Assembly (NCBI GenBank): GCA_024699855.1
Contig: JAMPIQ010000002.1
Span: 4,774,001 to 4,838,000 of the forward strand
Reading direction: 5' to 3'
DNA length: 64,000 bases
Source of the DNA: Aphelenchoides besseyi
Lineage: Eukaryota > Nematoda > Chromadorea > Rhabditida > Aphelenchoididae
Part shown: positions 34,301 through 47,200 of the stretch, one piece after another
Numbering within the stretch: position 1 is the first letter of the stretch
Layout of the letters: every line of letters begins with the position of its first letter
Made by a program: the position numbers and the translations under genes
Notes under the pieces: model-generated
What the model was told of the DNA's origin: nothing
Database searches by the model: none
Seen by the model: only the letters and a program-made list of their open reading frames with translations

Positions 34301-34817
34301 AGTAATAAAAGTGTTACTTTTGTATTCGGTTCTTTATTCGAAATTGAATGATAGTAATTTTTTTCAAATCAGTTTCCATTTATGGGCAATTGTTTGTGAT
34401 CTCAGTGGGATTTTCGAATTCTCGACACTCTTTGGCGTCGAACGAGCCTAAGAACACGGTGATTGCAAGAGTTCCCATTTAAACCTGTGAACAGGTAATC
34501 GATGTTTAATTCAAGATCCTGGCGTTATTCGGAGTTGAATGATACCAATTTTGTGCGAATCGAAGACTTTTGTATTTTCATGCATTACCTTGCATGTAAT
34601 TGCGCGACGCCGCGTGCCTTTTGGCGGCATTTTTTTCTTTTGTCGGCATTTTTCCATTTATGGTCAATACCTGTGGTTTTTGTGCATGTTTTCTGCCTAA
34701 TTTGGTGTTAATTAGTGACAGGTTATGATTAACGTGATAAATTATGACAGGTGCCGTACAATAATGATTAATTGCTTTTTTATTGATTTTCTTATAAACA
34801 CCACGTTACAGACTACT
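31320..34817. other. Gene-poor stretch
   Basis: No supported genes. Long open frames at 32,859-33,526 have biased composition and no splice context. Near 32,425-32,438 the sequence GGGACACCCTGTA resembles a single mariner-type terminus, but I could not find its partner. Confidence 0.4.
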
Positions 34818-35128
34818 CACGTGCAGGAGAACGATTGAATTCCAACACACCTGTTAAAACTGGTGGTAAAACACTGTTTGATGAGGTTCGGGTAGCATAA
34901 AACAAGAGTCAAAAGAATGTATAGGTTCTGGCAGAAAAGAAAGTTTTAGAACAAGAGCTACTGAAATACTCGGAAACAAACGCAAATCTTCGTCAAGCAA
35001 TACATTGTATGCAGGATGAGATCGACGAACTGCAACTGTACGATAACGATGGAAAATGTAAAGCTTTGCTAACAGAAACAATTGTTGAAAGCTGGCACAT
35101 AATGCCAGACGTTCAATGGATCTATTGA
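34818..35128 (+). pseudogene. Coiled-coil gene, last exons only (copy C)
   Basis: A partial exon ends at 34,885 (RAGERLNSN...TLFDE), followed by the full last exon 34,925-35,128 (VLAEKKVLEQELLKYSETNA...VQWIY, stop). The match to copy B begins abruptly at CACGTGCAGGAG (34,818), in the middle of an exon, showing that copy C is a truncated duplicate. Confidence 0.65.
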
Positions 35129-35314
35129 GAAGTCATTTCGTTATGTTCGACTTAAACAGCAACGATCACCAAGCACACAAAATAAACACAAAAGCTCCAG
35201 TGGAACAACGATGCAAAGTCTGGACTGGAGTATAAACAACAGTTGTGGTAATTTGATTTGTATTCCATTCGACGACTTCAACGACCAGTGAATTTCTAAT
35301 CTGAAAAAACTTTT

Positions 35315-35728
35315 CTAAGTTTCTTTCAAATAAAATTGTTGTAACCTGTTGGTATTGTCCGATTCGTACGTCGTGTTTTGTTGCTTGTCATCTAAATTAC
35401 GTAAATCGTTGTTAGCTGCCTCGTGTTCTAGATCGTCTAACAACACGTCCATTAGCAACTCATCCTCATCGAACAGATCCGTCTCGAGCTCTTCGTCATT
35501 AAAGGAATTGTCATCGAGTACACTTCCGCTGGCATCGTAAAGCTGGAAGTTGAATCGAATTGTGCGAACAAGTAGTGACTTACAATAACCGTTGAGTTGA
35601 ACCGCCGGTACTGCCTGTCTTCGAACATTTTTTGGAACTTTTTGACAGGCCAAATTTGTAGTTTTCGTCGCAAACTCTGACAAAGTGTCGCCGCAACGGT
35701 ACAATAAAGTTTCCGTTTGTCGGCCCAT
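35315..35728 (-). pseudogene. Small acidic-tailed gene, copy C (micro-inverted)
   Basis: Exon 2 (35542-35315) is intact and two codons longer than in A/B (FDEDELL). Exon 1 (35728-35584) keeps the base that A and B lack, giving FEDRQYRRFNSTVI in the phase of exon 2. However, a ~33-nt segment at 35,677-35,709 is inverted relative to A/B, which replaces the TKCRRGGTIKS region and breaks the frame from the MGRQ start. A long frame (35,315-35,833) exists in another phase but would read through the intron. Confidence 0.5.
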
Positions 35729-35834
35729 TGTAACAGTAGCATAAAGAAGCTCGAATATTACGCAATTTAAGGTAAGTTTGATTTCTGTTCTTTTGCTGAG
35801 AGGTTCAGCTCTACAGAAACACCAAATGGCCATA

Positions 35835-36381
35835 TGAGAGTTTACGATAAGGGGAAAGTAGTTCTAGAGACCCCCATATTCAAAGTTTGTTCGATTTGTG
35901 CAATTTAGTTGATAAATTCAACTTTACAGAAGCACTCTCTTGGGGTGTACTGTTCTCAAATAAAGAACAGCCATTCACGAAGACCTCACACATCTTAGTA
36001 GGTGTGGTTGCATAATATTAACTGATGAAGGCAAAATCCCCGGAGTCACTTACTGATGATTTGAAATTTTCTATCAGAAGAGAAGCGTTCTCGCGACAAA
36101 TCGCAACTTCCGTTTTACCTTAAGGTTTGTTTTGAGTTTTACTATTCATTAATTGGTGATAGGGTCACCGCGAAACAGTAATCTGTGGTTTGAGCGCTTT
36201 GTTCACAAAGAAAACACCTCGCGGTCCTCATAGCTAGAGGTCAGGTTTAAGTGATATCAATCAGTATTTAATGGTCTTTAGATCTCCCAGAAACCATCAT
36301 TTCTAGTCTGAGTGCTATCCTCGAAGATTACTCCCTTCGAAAAAAGTTTGATTTTTTCAATCATGGCTTGGAACTTGGATA
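35835..36381. other. Spacer of copy C
   Basis: Counterpart of ~540-1,060 in copy A with scattered substitutions. No gene is supported. Confidence 0.5.
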
Positions 36382-36801
36382 ATGCGCAAAAGTGAACGAA
36401 CCAAATTGATAACACCACAACGAGCAATGCAACGAAGACTTTTTGGGATTCAATTGCGAGACGAAGTTCGAAGTGTGGAAATCCAAGCAAAAACACAATT
36501 AAAATGCGCGGTGGAAAACGCACTTCACCATAAGTTTAGAGGGGCTGGTCATGTTGCAAGACGAACGGACAACCGATGGACAAGTAGAAGCACATTCTGG
36601 AGGCCTTGGGGTCGCAAACGATTAATTGGAAGACCGGCTGATCGATGGCGTAAAGACATGGAAAGAACGTTGGGCACTAACTGGAATCGAATCGCTCAGG
36701 ACCGCAGCGAATGGAAAGAGCGGTCGAAGTATTCACATCAATTAATCATCTTTCTTTTTGTTCGCATTTTATTGATGATTGATACGAATAAATCTTTGTA
36801 A
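36382..36801 (+). mobile_element. RTE-type LINE 3' end, copy C (frame intact)
   Basis: Unlike copies A and B, the LINE tail here is in one frame of 139 codons: TPQRAMQRRLFGIQLRDEVR, VENALHHKFRGAGHVARRTD, GRPADRWRKDMERTLGTNWN, QDRSEWKERS. It contains the Gly (GAGHVAR) expected in RTE-clade proteins where A/B have LADHVAR. This copy is therefore closer to the original. Shared sequence with A/B ends at the AATAAATCTTTGT just after it. Confidence 0.75.
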
Positions 36802-38792
36802 AAACTGTTTGAAACTTTAACTCCCAAAGGCGGATCATTTAATTTTGAGATCAATTTGAACAGCAAGGATGTCTTCTTGAGACGCTGGGCGTTCACAAAC
36901 AAGTCCCATCATCTATCGACAATGATAATCAATAAGTGACTTTTGATGAGATTCACGACAAGAACGGTGATTTAGTCGGTATCTTGTATTAATGTTGACT
37001 GACTTAAAGATCTTTTTTAGCAATAACGGTTTGTATGTGAAAAGCCTGCTAAGAGAGTTATTGATCGAAGTTGACAATTGAAAAATTGTTAGTGGTTGTT
37101 TCACGGACGGATAGAGCAAACTAGATTTCGGGCTAAACGGCTTTAAGAATTTAATAAAGGAATCAAAAAAGGATCGTCAGACCCCGTCAAAGGCAAATTA
37201 AAGGTTTAACAAGGTGAGTTCAATTTGTTTAAATGATCATAACTTTATTTACAGACTTATTCGAAATTGTGCTTCACTATCGAAACGATTTATAGCTTGC
37301 GGACGGCGATAAGATGCAATTAGTTGCTCTTCTTCAAGCTTCTACTGTACTTCGAAAGCGTAAATCAATGAATGAAACGGGAAAATGTATTTCATTAAAG
37401 TATAAAAAAATTATTCGTCTTTTTTTTAATGACAATCATATAGTAGGAATAAATATGTTGTGCTTTAATGGATGACCATTATAGGAAGATTGTTCGATTA
37501 AACAAATTAGTCAACCATAACAAATGACAACAACTGTTATAGTTCGATCAAATTTGTGTAAACATTGCTAATGTTATATGGTGCTTCTAACAAACGGAAT
37601 TTAATTGATTCGAATTTGCATAAATTCGTTTTTTATTATATAAATATCAACGGCTACTTATTGCTTTTGCGTTGTGAAGCGTAAGCGGCAAGTTTAATTC
37701 GTTCGTGAGTTGCTGCTGTTTTTGAAAATGTAGTTGAGTTCATGAACTCCTCTTATTGTAGAAATGTATGTCAACATTAAAACTTTGTTTTCCGTATTTG
37801 TTTAAATGAAAATGTCATGATTTCTATTCCCTTCGATGAGTTTAATGACCACTGTGTTTCTAATATTAACAAACTTTTCTACATTCTTTCAAAAAAATTG
37901 TTGTAACTTGGTTCTAATAAGTAACAAGTTTTTGACCAACAGTTTCTTTCGGGTTGTGATCTTTGGTCTAAATCACATAAAGCTCCATGACAATATCCGA
38001 GGCCCATTAACTATACAGAAAACGACCCACTTGTGTTTGGGCTTTGAAATATTGTACTCCAAGATTCTCCGCTTTGTACTCAATTGCTATCACAACAGCA
38101 CTCTATTTTAGGTTATTTTTTCGTGAATTCACTTCCTCTAACATTGAATTCGTCTTTACACAAGAAACGCGGAATCTCTTACGTACAACGAGCATAACAT
38201 CAGAAAGATTCGCCATTGATAAATGGGCACTAAAGACTAACGCATCGACCTTCTCAACTAAACCCAATTTCCGGGAAAACGTGGTCGTCGAACCCGTAAA
38301 ACGACAGTTTGTACTCTCCTTAACGTTATTCAAATCGCGTTGCTAAAATTTACTCGAAAACAAGTTTCACTACTTCGTACGTGGGTGGAAGACGGTTTTA
38401 TGTAAACGGAAATTCGATTGGTCTTTTCCCAAGACGTCCACATTTTCTCCCGACTTCATGAGTGTTTCGAATTGACAAACATGTCGAATACGGCGGGGTT
38501 TCATGTCATGAATATAAAGCGACTGTGTTTCTTTATTCAGAAGTTGGATCATAACTCATCGAAATTTCAACGATTCACAAGTTCCGCTTTCTGAGTTTGA
38601 TTGAACACCAACAGTTTTGTTCTTCACCGACAAAAGATTCACGTCAAAGAAGTAGCCACGTTGACTCGGTGATAAGCACAAACCCGTCTCCAGGGAATTA
38701 GTCGAGACTTTCGCGCCTCTCTTTTTTCGTCTGTGTATTCAGTTTCGCTTTTGTTTCTTATTTTAGTATATCTCCAGCTGATTTGGATTGTA
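36802..38792. other. Gene-poor stretch with a decayed block copy
   Basis: No supported gene. At about 37,815-37,915 the sequence aligns, with many changes, to the start of the A/B block around the acidic gene's stop (CTATTCC.TTCGA.GA.TT.AA..ACCA.TG..TTTCTAAT). It is an older, mostly eroded copy. Confidence 0.5.
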
Positions 38793-40406
38793 ATGATTGC
38801 TGGTGCAGCGGCTCATGTTCGATATACAAAACGAACCGTGGGTGCTTCCGCTTCACCGCGCAAACAAAAGAAGTCCCCAGTGAGTGATGTTTTCAATTAG
38901 CTTATCTGTCTGTTAATTCCAGCGTCCACGTCATGGAAGTATTGGAGCTCCTGCTACAAGTCAACTTGCCCGCGATTCATCGACTGAACGACCGACAACT
39001 TCGATGGGAACGGCAGCACGTTTGCAGGTTCCGAATCAAATTCCCGGCTCTCCGATGTCCGTCACCGCAACTCGACGTCGCGCGGGATCGGTTCCTTGCG
39101 CACAGTTCACATTGGCGAACTCCTGGTCGTTAAAAATGGAATACGTGCGGGCTCTCAAAACAACTTGGCTTCGTCTGTGCGACGTTCCAAGATCGAACTG
39201 TCGAGGCATCCTCGGAATAATGGAGCGAGTTTTCGAGAAATTCGATGCTGTTAGTTTCAAGTAGATTTTTGTTCTATTGACGGGTTTCAGAAGGACAAAC
39301 ATGTCCGTGATGTATTTTACCGCGCAGCTTTTGTCGATTCAATGGCTGATACTCACGGTCGTCGACATTCTGAACATTCAATTGCCACACTTCGCGATCA
39401 TGTATCCTTCTTTATATCCTTATTATCACAGGTAAAGAGCGTCTCGATTTCTCCCCGCCGTTTTATTTCCCAGTAGTAGCTGTCGTTCTTTGTCGTCACA
39501 CGAGTCATAAACGGGCTTGATAACTCTCAAAAATGATTTGCCAGCTTTAGAATAGTACTGTTTAATTTGACTTAATGAAAAGGACTTCTGGTATCCATAT
39601 TGTACAGCCTTGCTGGGGGGTGAAACGGACGGAGATAAAACAATATCTAATCCACAGGTGATCAACAATCTCGATCGATGTCCAACAGAAATCTTCGATC
39701 ACATCGATCGTATCGGCTCATTTCATTCGGCACTGAAACAATGTGGATTCCAAAATCGAATGTGGGACAGATTGGGTGTAAGTTTGATTTCAATTTCAAT
39801 CATTCGTATTCTATTTCAGGTTTGTCTCATTGATGCCATCGTCATCCAAGGTTGAAAATTTATTCATAGTTCAAACATCAGTCTGGAAAACTTGTTTTCA
39901 AAAACAATATGATTTGAAACAAAGTCATAAATTTTCTAGTGAATCTATATTAAGAAGAATGTTATTATTTTTGAAGGATTATGATAACTTTCTGTATCGA
40001 AAATCTCAACCTCTAAATTTGCTTACCAGTGTCAGCTTCCAAAAACAATCAAACGGCAAAATAGCTTTTATCAACTAAACTTCTGATTAGAAATTAAACT
40101 AAAGTTGCCACTTCTAACAGATTCTTTTCAGACACAGTTCGTGGTTTTCCCGAAGCTTGTAGAGCTTGGACTTTGATGTTGGCGGCATTAATCGATCGTT
40201 TGCGTTCAGCACGAACGCAAATTGGTGCACCGTTGAGTTTGAGAGGAGAATCGCGGAATTTGAGTCGAACTACACTGCTTGTCGAAGCGACCAATTCCGT
40301 TCGAAAGACGTCACCCGGTCGTTTGGATGAGAAGACAAACGCAAAATCCACCTTGTCAGTGGCCAGATCACCCAGTGGTCGAAGTTCACCAGTAACGTTT
40401 GTTTGA
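38793..40406 (+). CDS. Globin with N- and C-terminal extensions (globin A)
   Basis: Six exons join in phase to 326 aa: 38793-38879, 38923-39249, 39291-39431, 39658-39777, 39820-39850, 40132-40406. The globin fold spans about residues 105-255: YVRALKTTWLRLCDVPRSNC (helix A/B), VFYRAAFVDSM (CD region), IATLRDHVSFFISLLSQVIN (helix E), then FHSALKQCGF with the proximal heme-binding His208, MWDRLG (helix G) and VRGFPEACRAWTLMLAALID (helix H). The N-terminal ~95 residues and C-terminal ~60 residues are Ser/Arg/Thr-rich and look disordered. Nematodes have many such extended globins, often neuronal. The first exon may continue upstream, since an acceptor-like TTATTTTAG precedes the chosen ATG. Globin B follows directly in the same orientation. 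Confidence 0.85.
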
Positions 40407-41074
40407 AAGCTCAATTCGAAAGTATTCTGTGAAATCGTGTTTTCAAAGGCTTTGTAACTCTTTCAAATGTTCAATAAAATTTGGATTTGCGTAAACAACC
40501 GACGATTTTCGTATTTCCGGTCAATTGCACTCAGAAGGCCCGTTGATGGCCGGTTGTTCGAACAAGAGAGATTTGACTAGGAGGATATCCGTAACGTACA
40601 AATTGAAACTCAAAACTTTCACAAAAATTGGTTGCAAGAGGAAGTCAAAAGATGATGAAGTGAAATTTAGTCTTTAAAATTTACGCCCACTTTACGAAAA
40701 CAAGATTTGATAGTTAAAATTTATGCGCATATAAACGAATCGTCTCGTGACCGTCTGTTTGAACAATACCTGACAACTGGAGACCGTTGGGTTTGAGCAT
40801 CATCGTTTCCTGCTCATCCCCGGAGCCAAACAAAGTGCAATCTCGTCTCTTCTTCCACTTCCTAAGTAATCCGTGGTAAAACTCCTCGAAACTCTATCGA
40901 CTGAAAGCTTCCGTTCATTTTCCCATTTGTTAGCCTCGAGCGGTAAACTAAAGTTAGTTTGCTGCCTCTTAAACCGCTACGTGTGTGTGTTAAAATTTTG
41001 ACATCGCCCACTTACTGTGATTTTTGAACCATTTCCTTCGTACCGTTCAATTCGACACCAAAAATCTTTTCAAG
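40407..41074. other. Intergenic region between the two globins
   Basis: About 670 nt without a supported gene; it should hold the 3' UTR of globin A and the promoter of globin B. A minor GTGTGTGTGT run lies near 40,980. No clear regulatory site could be assigned. Confidence 0.5.
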
Positions 41075-42725
41075 ATGATGCGAATAAAAGAAGCCATTCA
41101 AAGACGGAAACTGATTCAACAGTTGAACGATGACTACACGGATGAACAAAGTTAGTCGTTTCGTTCACGTCTTCTGATCAACAATCGTTTTTAGTTGGCA
41201 AGCCGGGAGGCTCCAGTACTCCGTCGTTGGTAAGTTCATTACACGTTGTTGAGTTTATTGATCTAACAAAGATAACAAATCAAAAATACAACTTTCAAAC
41301 GATATGATAATCTTCCTGTTGATGAGTGAGCAGACTAAACAAATGTTTACAGGTCGGTCCGCGAAAATCAGATGATTGGAGTAGAGCGGATAGTGATGCC
41401 AGTGGAACACACAATGAAATCACTTCTATCAGTTTGCATCATTTTGTTGGGGAGTTCAGTAGTCGTCTTACAGACAATCACGTTTGTCTTCGACAACACG
41501 TTTGCAAAATGAACTTTCCTTTCAGCGCCGAGCCCTTCGAGTCACATGGAAGCGGTTATCCGAAGCACCAAAGACCTCCGGTCGAGGCACGTTGCAAATT
41601 ATGGAGAAAGTAAACGGATAGTCACTTATACGCCAATTCAAGCGAACTTAGATTTTCGAGAAGTTGTTGGATGCGGAACCAGAAATCATGAAAGTTTTCT
41701 ATCGCTCGGCGTTTTTGAAGTGTGTTGACGATCGAAAACGAAAATGTGCTTCGGGGACAATAGCAACTATCAGAGATCACGCTCATTTAATGATCGACTT
41801 CATTGATGCGGTTATGAGTTGCATGTAAGTCGATTATTGTAATTAACTGCGCAGATGATCAATCGTCTATTCCGGGATTCTGAATTAACAGTTTTACATT
41901 GCAGGTTCGATCTTCCTCTTAACAAGCCGGTATGGGATCCGGCAACGATTGGACGAGCACACTCACGACTTTTGCCGTTGGGATTTCGGCGCCACGTTTG
42001 GCACAAATTGGGAGAAATATTTGCCGAATCAATGTTTAGTCAAGTATAAGATTTGCACAAGTCGTTTCATAGTCTTTGGAATTTAGGATTGCATACGAGC
42101 TTATCCACACGCCGCATCTGCATGGTCGATGTTTGCGGTAAGTAGATTTGTTGGATTATTTGGAGTTAAAGATCATCACAAAAAAGTGTGCAGACTTATT
42201 GAGAAATCAGGGAGTTCAGGAGGGTGTCGGGATAATTGACTACGTTACTTAACGGTCGGTATAAAACCGACCACTAAAATGGGATATGATTGTTTGTGAA
42301 GCTTGCAATGAGCGAAGTGTTTTGGACATTTATCTTCGTCTATTATACAGGTCGCATGGACGGATGTAATGTACACGCATAGTCGTCCAACGGTTAGTTT
42401 TACTTTTATTCCTCTAAACAACCCAATTTAGCGAACGATGGCACTGACTCCGTATACGCCAAGTTCGTTTTCTTCTTGGAGCGACCCAACTCCCTACGCG
42501 TCTACGGGTTCTGGAACACCCATCTACTCAAGTAGCGGTTACAATTCGAATCAAGGCGGTGCAAGTCCGTCGTCACATCGATCTCGAGCTCGTAGTCGTG
42601 CATCAGCAAGACAAAAACGGCATCACCGACAAGGAAGCGCAACACCCAACTCTCGCAATTCGTCACGCTCTGCGTCTCGTTCTCGAAACAATAGTCGTCG
42701 TCGCAAAGTGACTCCTAGACATTAA
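41075..42725 (+). CDS. Globin with N- and C-terminal extensions (globin B)
   Basis: Nine exons join in phase to 328 aa: 41075-41150, 41195-41229, 41353-41445, 41526-41609, 41652-41824, 41905-42043, 42087-42137, 42351-42392, 42432-42725. Globin helices: RRALRVTWKRLSEAPKTSGR (A/B), KVFYRSAFLKCV (CD), IATIRDHAHLMIDFIDAVM (E), RAHSRLLPLGF with proximal His173, HVWHKLGEIFAESMFSQD (G) and IRAYPHAASAWSMFAVAWTD (H). The last ~100 residues are low-complexity: Ser/Tyr/Pro-rich, then strongly Arg/Ser-rich (SRSRNNSRRRK). The exon 3/4 boundary (41,445/41,526) is the least certain join, chosen to keep the globin frame. Alignment with globin A is collinear, including an intron at the same place before helix H, so the two are tandem paralogues. 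Confidence 0.83.
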
Positions 42726-42788
42726 GAAAACATCAGATCTTTATTGTAAATATTAAATCGAATTGTAAAAAAACATTTTTGTCAACAG

Positions 42789-44274
<1,486 letters not shown>

Positions 44275-47200
44275 TGTCAGCTAAAACAAACAAGTAGCTA
44301 ACTGCAAATAATCATTTACTCTGCGCATCAACTCGGTAGGGATAACATGAAGTTATTCGTTTAAAAAAACTCTAAAAAATTTCGATAGCAAACGTAGAAA
44401 CCTTTTGCCGAGCTACGGCGGCTGTTCGTTTGATTGGCGCCAATTCAAACGGCAATTTCCGATGTAAAAGTACTTGTACGTAACCTTAGTATTGGTTTCT
44501 CTATATCTTAATTCCAAGTTTAAGTGTGATAAAGCAAATAGAAAGCTTTCATTTCAGTCAATTCATTAGCTTTTTTCGACGACAACTACCGTTGCATTTG
44601 TTGTTAAGAAGAAGCGGAATCGGTTTGTAATCTCGGGTAAACGTCCCATGTTGAACATAATACTCCGCATACAACTTGTATCTTTCTCATGAGCTTGTAA
44701 TCTCCCGCTGTTCGAGATCCGATTGTTTTGCTGAACGAGTATCCGAACACCCGATTAACTCACCACACCCCCGACCGCTGAACACCTGGAAATCTCGAAG
44801 ATATCTCGGGCGGTTTGTGAAAAGCAGATTTCAGGACCGGATTGTAATTTCTGCTAATTAATAAGCATAATAACCGCACTCATTCACGGCCTCTTGTTAT
44901 GACCATATGTCACGATATTGAATGACCGTATAAATGAAGACGTTTTGTTCTTTTGTATCCTCCGATCCTTCTACATCCGTTTGTTGTGGAAGTCGACTTC
45001 GAATCGTCGATATTGAAGATCAAGAGATGAGCGGAGGCGTTTAAATTGCGCAATTGGATAACTACAAGAACAATTTGTCGTTTACTTGCAAGTGGATTAC
45101 ACGAAGAATGTCGGACAGTGCGGAAAGGCGATTGAATGCGCGAAGTGCACTTTCGCCATCAACTTCCATTGTTTCGTTTGGTTTCCATTCAAAAGATTAG
45201 AGCATCGGCATCTGCTTCAGAAACAAAAGACTATTTGGCATTGTAACGCGTGTTTAAGTGTCCGACAACAACCAATCGTATCTCAACTGTTTTGCCGCCA
45301 ATCGGATTCTCGGAATTGCCGGAAGCAAAAAGGTCGTCGTTGTACTCATTGGTGTCGTGCCAGAATTGATAAAATTCGATGCATCTCCCAATTTGGTTGA
45401 CATCCGACAGCCAAACTTTTCCGATTTGTTTATCTTCACGAGTGGGAATAAAGTCGTCTGTTTTGCATTTTCTCGTATAACCGGAGGTTGAATGATTGGC
45501 AAAACGGACGAGCAATTTGCCGTGGGCTGTGTAAGTCGAAGGCCGATAATTTCGGGGATTTGAATGCACAACAAATGGCTTTTTTCTCACACTCCGCCTT
45601 CCAAACGACTTCGCTCAACTACCGTATCAATGGGCGAGTGGATTTGTGTGTGTGTGTTGGATCTCGACCTTTACGTAACCAAACCGTTTTAGGACAAATT
45701 CGCATGTCCATCGCATCTCGAGTTACGTAATTAAAGTCGATAGTCTTGCAAGAAGAGGACACGCTCGATTCGCTTCGCTGCAACTCATGATTAGACGTCC
45801 GGCGGCTCATGAAATTTGAGCCGATTAGTCGCAGTTGGACTTAAACGGCAATTAGGTTGCTTGTTTACGCAGCTGATCACGATCAATACATTCGCTCAAA
45901 TCGACGATCATCCGCTCCTCTAAGTGTTGCAAGAGTCAATTTGCAGATACAAGTCGAGGCCAACCCATGCATTCCATTGGCTGCGCAGAGTAATTGCTCG
46001 TAAGCGTTAAGAGTATTGACGAGAACGAAAGTCGTGATAGTGATCAGTCGGTGGTGTTCCGGACGAATTGCGCCGTCCTTTCCCACTTAATCCCATCATG
46101 AACAACCGCAAGCAACTTGATTCTCTTTCAACCCAAATAGAAAGTGTTGTTTTTACATTCGAGCGACAAAGAGTCAAACCACACCGCCGAAAATCGAGCC
46201 GACGATCGTCAGCAATTCAGGAGCTTTAGTTTTTGCTCTCACCGCCAAGGACCGTCAATTTACGGAGAGGTGGAGGAGCGATGAAATTCCCGCACTAACT
46301 AACGACGAGAGAGGCCAAACATGCACAGCATGAATTGAACATTTTGGTTGTTGGTTTGCGCCACAAAACGTTTTACCGCGTTAGTCGAGCACTTGACGCA
46401 AGAAACCAAACGACAAGTCGATGCCGTCAAGATTCAATTTCCGAAGATGGGAAGTCCGAAAGACCAATCAGCGAAAAGACGGAACGGTACGGTCGTCGAA
46501 CGTTCCGACAATCGTGTAACACTTTAGTCGGAAAGATTCGTCTGTTTTTAACCGTAAAGGCCGCACATTTGTCGTGGTTTCAATTTGTTCAGCGGCCTTC
46601 ATTTTCTGTCTTGGTCGACCGATTACTTTACGCCCCTTCATCCATTAGATGCATCGAGAACTCTACGTCTTTTTCCAACCATTCAGAAGTCTGACGGTCG
46701 AAAGGTTTTTGAGGCGGTTAAATTGTCGAGTGTAATGGATACGGTACGCGCGATTATAGCGCAGGAAACCAATGAGAAGAGTCGGGTGTTGAGCGAAGCG
46801 CATGAAATGAGAGACGAACTGCGCAGTTCAATGGTTTCCTTCAATTTTGCGATACGATACGCCTCGAAGCGAGAGTTGAACAACGAAACCGCCCAATTGC
46901 ACGACTTCGATTACTCGTTGCTACGCTTCGCATCATTTCACTCGATCGTCCGCGGGAAAACACAACCGATCCACCAGTCTCCATCGCTCTTCTCATCAGC
47001 CATGAGTTGCGGTTTCGATGTAATCCGCTCAGCGCGGGTTTTTCTCGTCCCGCTTCATCGCGCAACACACAGCCCTTGGCGAGTAGATCGATTGGGTTGT
47101 GTAGCACGTCACACACATTTTGTTTTGTAATGCGATTCGGATTCTTTCCTTTACCGTAACCTGTAAAAACGATCGTGTCATGGAATTCGCAATTACGCCG

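Noticed and set aside
35315..35833. 172-codon frame as the intact gene of copy C
   Set aside because: It reads straight through the 41-nt intron that is conserved in all three copies and uses a different phase in exon 1.
40094..40432. Minus-strand open frame with protein-like sequence (ELRPLGDLATDKVDFAF...) that looked like a last exon
   Set aside because: The plus strand of the same DNA encodes the globin helix-H exon (VRGFPEACRAWTLMLAALID) in correct phase with globin A, so the minus frame is its shadow.
46585..47130. Plus-strand 181-codon frame
   Set aside because: No conserved motif, no splice signals at sensible places, and equally long frames exist on the other strand here.
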